From: Dreissena polymorpha
Taxonomy: Eukaryota > Mollusca > Bivalvia > Myida > Dreissenidae
Direction: 5' to 3'
DNA length: 64,000 nt
Assembly (NCBI RefSeq): GCF_020536995.1
Contig: NC_068360.1
Span: 372,001-436,000, forward strand
The notes beneath the pieces are model-generated. The model did no database searches. It was not told where the DNA came from and saw nothing but the letters and a program-made list of their open reading frames with translations. Position 1 is the stretch's first letter. Each line of letters opens with the position of its first letter. Made by a program: the position numbers and the translations under genes. Positions 37,366 to 64,000 of this stretch are shown here, piece by piece.

Positions 37366-37489
37366 CATGCTTTACTCCCTTATGGCTTGGTCACAAATAT
37401 ATGCAATGCAACTACAAAATGAGAAGGATAATTGTAAATGCATATTTTTTTAAGAGTGCTCTAGCTATGACATGGGGCAATAGAACTTC

Positions 37490-37790
37490 CAAACAAGAGC
37501 TATGTTTGTGAAACACAATGCCCCCTATTGCGCTTTGATGACCTTCATCAGCTATTAAGGAGCAAACAATGCCCATAACCTCGCCAAAAATCAATGGACC
37601 GGTTTAAAACTCACACTTCATCTGTAGACCTTTCAGACTTTTCATTTTATAAGCAAGGTTATATTTTTAGTGTAAAAGTCACAGCGACCTTGACCTTTGA
37701 CCTAGTGACCTCAACTGACAGACAGACAGACCGACAGTTAGGCCAAAAACAATATACCCCCTGATCATTCGATCTGGGGGCATACAAACT
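37490..37790 (+). repeat. dispersed TGACCTTGACC-type element
   Basis: Starts AACAAGAGCTATGTTTGTGA and ends ATCTGGGGGCATACAAAC. Same class as 35937. Confidence 0.6.
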
Positions 37791-37865
37791 TATACAGCAG
37801 TTGCATAAAACCATTTTCACTTTGCTTCTAAGCTGTAAAGGGTTAAGAGGCAGGTTTAACAATCC

Positions 37866-38564
37866 CATGATTCCACCTTCCCGTTGTTCAAAGACAGCAC
37901 CCTCGACTATTTGCTGTCAAAAACCTTAAATAACTCTGAAGACATATATTTCAAATGGAATATCTGAAAATGATAAAGACGTATGAAGTTGTTGCAAGCC
38001 AAGTTAAACTTTAAGTTTAAGTGCCTGAATTAATTTCTGTGAAATTTCAGTTCGGAGTTATGCCAACACATGGAGGAGTCACATTCACAGTCTAATGACA
38101 CCATACTGTTGATTTGTGTGACATCATATTATGCTTTTTTGTAATATTATATGTGTGATGATGTTTTTGATTTGCTCAGCATGACATAGTTTGGTCTTCT
38201 AAGCCTTACTGATAAAGTTATTTTTAACCATAACAATAAACCTTTTTTCAATATAAGAGAATAGTAGAATTACTATAGCTTTATGAAAAAAGAGACAAAT
38301 AACCTTAAGGTTGTACAACTGTAATAATTTCCCGCGTTTTTTTTTTGTAAGATCGGTTTACATCGGCTAATGTCGGTAAATATCGTAACCGAAGTTGTGA
38401 GATGCCCGTTTTGTTCGGTTTATTATTTACAAAGTAAAATCTTAAATAAAAACATGTTTTATATAATTCAATAATAGATTATATCGCTGATATGCATAGT
38501 ACAATATATATTTCAACGTCAAAAAGACAGTTAACGAATGAAAAAAAAGTAGCAAAAAAGAAAA
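37866..38564. other. no gene recognised
   Basis: AT-rich spacer without a conserved frame. Confidence 0.4.
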
Positions 38565-39617
38565 CAAGAGGGCCCAGATGGCCTAGTTCGCTCACCTGAG
38601 AGGAGTCGGTTCATTCAATCTTTGCCAAACGTCAAACTTGACCTAGATATTGTCCAGACAAACATCCTGGTCAAGTTTCATCATTATTGAACCAAAACTC
38701 TGGCATATGGAGTGATTTTGTTTTTGTAAGATTTGACCTGATGACCTATATTTTGAGTTGACCCCCCCCCCCCTTACCAAACATCAAACTTTGCTAACAA
38801 AAATAAATGACCAAGATTCATAAAATCTTAAACAAAATTGTGACCTCTAGCGTGTTTACAAGGATTTTGTATAATATAATGAAAATTTGGACAATCTTAG
38901 GGCAATCATTATGGCATTAATTAATTAATTATGCGATATATATAAAACCAATCTTTTCACCAAGTTTCATGATGATTGGGCAAAAAATGTGACTTCTAGA
39001 GTGTTCACAAGCTTTTTTTACTATATAAATATGAGAAAAACTGCCCCCCCCCGGCAGCCATATTATTCAACTGACCAGAACCATTTTCGAACTCAACTCT
39101 CATATCAAGGAAATAAATGTTCTGACCAAATTTCATGAAAATTGGGCCAAAAATGTGACTTCTAGAGGGTTCACATGTTTTCACTATATACATAAAGAGA
39201 AAAATGCCCCGCTCACTGGCGGCCATGTTTTTTCACCGATCAGGACCATTTTCATACTCGTCCGACATATCAATAAAACCAATGTTTTTCAATGGACCGG
39301 AACCACTTTTGAACTAAACCAACATATCATTAAGACAAACATTTTGACAAAGTTACATGAAGATTGGGCATGAAATGTGACTTCTACAGTGTTTACAAGT
39401 TTTTTCTTTTTTTTTGACCTAGTGACCTAGTTTTTGACCCGGTATGACCTAGTTTAAAACTCAACCGAGACTTCATTGGGACGAAGCTTCTGACCAAGTT
39501 TCATGAAGATCGGACAATAAATGTGGCCTCTTGAGTGTTTACGAACAAATGTTAACGGACGGACGACGGACAAAGACCGGTCACAAAAGCTCACCTGAGC
39601 AATCAGGTGAGCTAAAA
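38565..39617 (+). mobile_element. non-autonomous element of the AGGTGAGCTWAAA class
   Basis: Begins AACAAGAGGGCCCAGATGGC, includes several diverged tandem blocks (TGACCAAGTTTCATGAAGAT) and ends CAATCAGGTGAGCTAAAAA. It abuts the plus-strand exon at 39618-39763 and may have cut off that exon's start. Confidence 0.65.
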
Positions 39618-40659
39618 ATCTGTACGTAGAGTGTAGTAACATTGACTGCCAGCTGGTAAACACTACAGCGTATGGTAAAACCCACACAATCAAAGACAAT
39701 GGGAAAAATGGAACTGGAAAAGTGGAATACAATGCTTTGTTGTCAACTCAAAACTTGAAACAGGTAAGGTCACAGATGTATGATCAGAACATTTATATAA
39801 AATACACATACGGTAATCATTTATATAGACATTTAGTTCAAAGATGTAAATTAAAGGCTTTATTATCATTATATTATTGTCTTTGTCTATGCTCTCTTTA
39901 CTGTAAACATCGAGAAACAGTAACCAGAAGTAAATGTGTATTGTTTTTTTAGATCTTGTACTTACTTAAATCTTTGCTATAGTTATATTTGTTTCTGTAT
40001 TAAGCAATCGTGGACAGCCTGGATGGACCATCCCGTGTAAACAATAGGCTGTCCCCATTAAACCTCAAAACAATATCGGACACCAACTTAAAAATAATGG
40101 AACAGCCAGCTGGTGAGGTGATAGAGCAAGTTGTGACTGAATCAGCTAGAATTGCAGCTAGCCATGCTATCTTAAATGAAATGAGGTAAGAACCTATAAT
40201 TTAGATTATCAGCGGTAACAATAAAAATTTTACATCCACACATGGAAAAGATAAAACTATACACAATGTGTTGTAAAACCAATTATCTATGTTGACCGCC
40301 AATCTCACAAGTGTAAGTGAGGCAACGTTTGGCAGGCCTTTATATACAAATCCTTGGGGTCAAATGTCTGACCCATTCCTAATTTAAAATACAAGTATTT
40401 TCGCCTAATTAGCTGAAAATTTTCCCAATCCTACAATAATAGCCAAAATAAGATGTCAAAAATAACAATAATCTTAAATCATGATTTTGTTCTTCTATAA
40501 ACAAATTTCATGGCTGGTAGATCAGCAGTTCACACATTTTGTGGCTGGTAGATCATCAGTATGATTATTAACCTAATAAAATTCCAATATATTATGTTTA
40601 GTTGCATTCTAAATGTGATATTGCATATCAATATTTTTCTAGATTGCTTTGTCAACTAT

Positions 40660-41450
40660 GTTTCCAGTTGAAGGAAGAGAACTCCAGCAGGTTACTCATA
40701 TGCATCAGTGGAAGTCCAGTCTGGTTGTCAGTTTGCAACATACGTCACACCATTGTTCCAATAAGTCAAGAGGCTTTACAAGTTACAGGCATTTCAATGA
40801 CTGATGGGACAATTGCATTAATTGGATAAGTTGTGCAGCCATTGTCAATATGAGTGGCTGTTGAAAGAATTATACATTGGCTTGAAAAGTTTCAAAATGT
40901 GTGCTTAGTTGTTCATAATGGTCGTCGTTTTGATTTAACAATTTTTGTTTCAATTTTGATAAATGTTAGTGCAATTGATATTTTGTATAACTGTGCTTTT
41001 ATCGATTCTCTATCAATATTCAGAAAATTATATCCAAAGCAGTCCTTGAAGCAAGTTGATTTAGTTTTACAATTGCTTGGTGAAACATACAATGCACACG
41101 ATGCTATGGCAGATGTGGCAGCACTTGGAGAGTTACTCAAATTTGTGAATTTGTCTTCAAAATGATCCACAGCTTTTCCCCATTGGCTGTGTTAAAAAAT
41201 TGATTTCAACAGTGCTAAAGCCCAGAGCTGTTTGCATTGAGCCCAGGACTAATTTCATGAAGTGTAATGAAAAGGCTTACCACTGAAAATATTGCTGGGT
41301 AAGGGCTAAAACTTGTGTATTTGACAATGCTTAATAACAGGAGTGGAGAGGATGTAATAAGTGATGTTTTCATTTTAAAAATTGCTGAAGGCTTGCCTAG
41401 AGTCACTTATTCTAAAAAAATATTACATGAAGTTGTTCTAAAAATATGTA
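40660..41450 (+). pseudogene. decayed DEDD-type 3-prime exonuclease
   Basis: The frame keeps ISQEALQVTGIS, then (after a stop at about 40827-40829 and a frame change) LVVHNGRRFDLTIFVSIL, a FIDSLSIFRKLYPKQSLKQV segment and YNAHDAMADVAALGELL. These are the second and third exonuclease motifs of the TREX/DnaQ fold (HNG..FD and AHDA..DV.AL). The first motif (DxETT) is not found. A later piece near 41315-41440 (GLPRVTYSKKILHEV) matches the extension that follows this domain in mollusc transposon-linked exonucleases as I recall them. It lies in the intron of the transposase-like gene and was probably part of it. Confidence 0.7.
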
Positions 41451-42240
41451 AGTACTTTTTAACCAATGATTTGAAAGAAAATTTCAATTACATGTTTTAT
41501 TTCAGTACCATCAGTAGTTTTTCAGTAATTACACTGAGTCAGATCGTGTGCATTTCTTTATTTATTTTTGAAGTTACATTGATATCAACTTGGGTAAGAA
41601 ATATGGTACAGCATAATCTCCATAACGCCCTTTATAAGTGCATAAAATTTCATCAAACCACCCTTAGTACATTGACATTGTGCTTCTGATGAACACATCT
41701 CATTGTTTCTATTTTTAGTAACAGTGACCTGATCAATCACATAAGGTGAAAAATGAAGGGTTGTACTTAATCCCTACATCGCCTTTTATATGCATGCCAA
41801 GTTTCACCAAACTTTCTTGAGTACTTGAAACTAACTGGAGGATATAGTGTAGTAAGCCCTATCCATGTCAAAGGAACTTATAAGTATACGCTTATTTAGT
41901 TTCGTTATGAAATTTTGCATTAATATTTACATAATAAATAAGATTTTTTTCATTATTGTTATCACTCAATTTTCTTGTATTAAGTTATTTTATCATCTAC
42001 AATCATATCCTGTACTAAATATACAAACATTGTTAATAAAAAATGCGAAAAAATATAAGTTTATTGAATTTATGTATCCCCAGGGGTAATTTAATTTATA
42101 AGAAAATTCAAATTTTGGGTCATCATACAGAAAAAATTAGGAAAAAAAAATTTGCATAGAAAGCCACCCTAAAAATTTGTAATAAGACCACAATCATATG
42201 GTATGAAGTTTATGAAAATAATACTTTTAATTGGTTTTAG
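41451..42240. other. no gene recognised
   Basis: AT-rich. Short open frames near 41500-42090 have no conserved features. Confidence 0.45.
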
Positions 42241-42489
42241 AATTATATTGCCCATTACAGTTGTATTACCTTAACTTCTTTGCAGATATTGTACAAGGGC
42301 AAATAACGCACAAATGTGTGGAACATTAGGCGATCTAAAAATGACAAAATCCTTTCAAACTCAGGTAATTATTAGACCTTCTCTTTCTATACACAAGTAT
42401 TTTTAAGATGTTTTCTTAACCTCATCAGAAAGATAAAAGTTTAAACCGAAACAAAACCGTCAACCAATTACAACCCACACTGAACTAAC

Positions 42490-62517
<20,028 letters not shown>

Positions 62518-64000
62518 CTGAAACTGTTGTGTTTCATGAGTGTTTATTGGTTCATTAAATGAAATTTAAGTATTCACAGATCAAGCGACGGATGGGCGGT
62601 AAATTCAAGTGCAAACAATAAGAGAAAGTGGGAAGAGTTCTTACCAAATCCTTGTAGCGTGTTAAACGCGTGTTATCAAACATATGAAACAAACGAATTG
62701 TTGATATATGTTATTCTTACGAGCCTCTTACTATTAAAGACGCATAAGTGGGTGTAAAGTAATCTTAAATAGCATCACAACGCAGATGATTAATTTTGTA
62801 AAAGCATTAGTTTAATTATGTGTCAATGGCTAAAACTTCTGAATAAATATTTAAAACAAACAAGCTTTTACCGCGATCATTGTAAGAAAACAGTATTAAT
62901 CTTTTACGAGTCGTTTTGGTTTCTCGTTAAGCAACTGAATTTGTTTTATTATTTTTTATTTAAATTAACACACATTAGTGTTATTGAAGGATGAACATTG
63001 ATTTTTTCGAGAGTTCTTATCTATGTAACACACATGGATGCATCTGTGAATAGAGGTGGAATTGAAGTATTTACGTTGTAGGGATAAATTTTCAAACTGT
63101 TTTTCACCAGTCTATAGCGCAATAGTCGGATGACTTTAGTGTACGTGCAATATTGTTTAAAAAAATGTTTTTAAATTATGTAAACGTAATACAACCTCAT
63201 TCCTGACACGCCGGAAATGTGACTAGTGCATATCAATATATAATTGCTTAGCTGTTCTGTATGGACGTTTTTGTTGCCGGATTATTTTCTGTATTATTTA
63301 TCATGTGGAGGCCATGAGAGCTTACAAAGCAAAGAAAATAGAGGAGCAAATAGGCAAATGATATAAGATGATAATATGTTTGGTATCATTATCATGACAT
63401 GAGAGGTTATGTTGGGTTAATACACGAGTACATGATAAAAACCTATAATTAACATCTAAGCATAGAATCTGTAAACTTCAGTAAAATAGTATCATTTTTA
63501 AAAGTACAGTAGAAACAGTATTAAATCAAAGCGTCTGCATAACGATATTAATTTACGAAATCGTACAAACAAACATATATGCGAATGTGGAAGCACTTCG
63601 CAAATTGCATAAGTATGGTAATAGAAGTATTATAGTATACAGTAATATAAACTGTTATACAGTACAACAATAACTGAAGTGACATCTTAAACGAACACAC
63701 AAAGCACACTATGGTTACCTTGTATATATGGACAGTGGCTGTGCATTGAATTTAACTCTTTACTCTTGCTTTCGTACCTGACAAGTATGTGATTACACGT
63801 GGCACGCACCCACAACGCACCCCCCATACCCCACCCACACACACACATTGTTGGAACGACTGACATATTTATAAGTTTAATACAGCATTAGTAATTTTTT
63901 GTCTGATACAGCTTAACTTCGCATCTGAAAACACAACACTCAAAAGTTTTAAATTGGTTATATGACTTTCTATTGTGGTCCTTATCAATATAGTTTAAAG
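62518..64000. other. no gene recognised
   Basis: AT-rich with a short CA/CCCAC-rich run near 63800-63850. A donor-like site preceded by ATGCACAGCCAC near 63712-63750 on the minus strand could be an upstream exon of the large gene, but the evidence is too thin to call. Confidence 0.4.

Larger units (their letters stand above)
39618..42364 (+). pseudogene. remains of a Kolobok/Mutator-domain transposase gene
   Basis: Three plus-strand exon-like pieces: up to 39763 (encoding VECSNIDCQLVNTTAYGKTH to STQNLKQ, donor GTAAGG), about 40005-40185 (RVNNRLSPLNLKTISDTNLK, IMEQPAGEVIEQVV, donor GTAAGA) and 42286-42364 (strong acceptor CTTCTTTGCAG, encoding YCTRANNAQMCG). The second and third join in phase; the first and second do not. 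The middle piece resembles the helical block that precedes the catalytic region in transposases I know as the Mutator domain found in Kolobok-like elements (pattern LNN.LS.LN.P.IS...LK..E...G..IE). The catalytic part is missing, so I treat the locus as decayed. Confidence 0.5.

Overview
The window reads as AT-rich animal nuclear DNA from a bivalve mollusc, and a dreissenid mussel is my best guess. The grounds are introns with GT..AG borders, tRNA-derived SINEs, and many short elements built on direct TGACCTTGACC-type repeats that end in AGCTWAAA or GGGGGCATAAAA. There is also a palindromic repeat (GCACATGCATTAAGCCCAG) that I associate with dreissenid genomes. No database was consulted, so the species is inference.

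Left part (1-8660): mostly non-coding. It holds a short TTAA-flanked inverted-repeat element carrying a tRNA-Ser-like sequence (805-1661), a SINE (about 4217-4360), and a 1.85 kb Mutator-like (MULE) element with 175-base inverted ends and an 8-base target duplication (6441-8291). That MULE keeps only the last exon of its transposase.

Central part (8661-27492): one 18.8 kb DNA transposon bounded by the direct repeat TTTAGGTA. Its ends are about 2 kb inverted arrays of a 200-base satellite unit, 10 units on the left and 8 good plus a few decayed units on the right. Inside, on the minus strand, lies a transposase with a MULE DDE core, a SWIM zinc finger, a ULP1-type cysteine protease and a PHD finger (13476-16720). 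A 1 kb ACC-rich repeat lies directly upstream of it. The rest of the interior is packed with other repeats: two copies of a tRNA-bearing repeat, MITEs, two LINE 3-prime fragments, and two interlocked inverted-repeat sets.

Right part (27501-64000): mainly exons of spliced minus-strand genes separated by repeat-rich introns. I could chain about 17 exons (62517 down to 42490) with compatible splice phases. They encode an SGNH-hydrolase-like region, several Cys-rich stretches, a 2A ribosome-skipping motif (NDVEKNPGP), a GLI-type C2H2 zinc finger and a polar tail. A second, smaller Cys-rich gene or a 3-prime continuation occupies 36957-33980. On the plus strand, within the intron or spacer region, are remains of a Kolobok/Mutator-family transposase gene and a decayed DEDD exonuclease (39618-42364). 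A 1.35 kb Harbinger element with TTA target duplication sits at 52384-53733. Satellite arrays (about 86, 168, 66 and 140-base units) and a 256-base TCTG run fill much of the remainder. No LTR element or Polinton was recognised.
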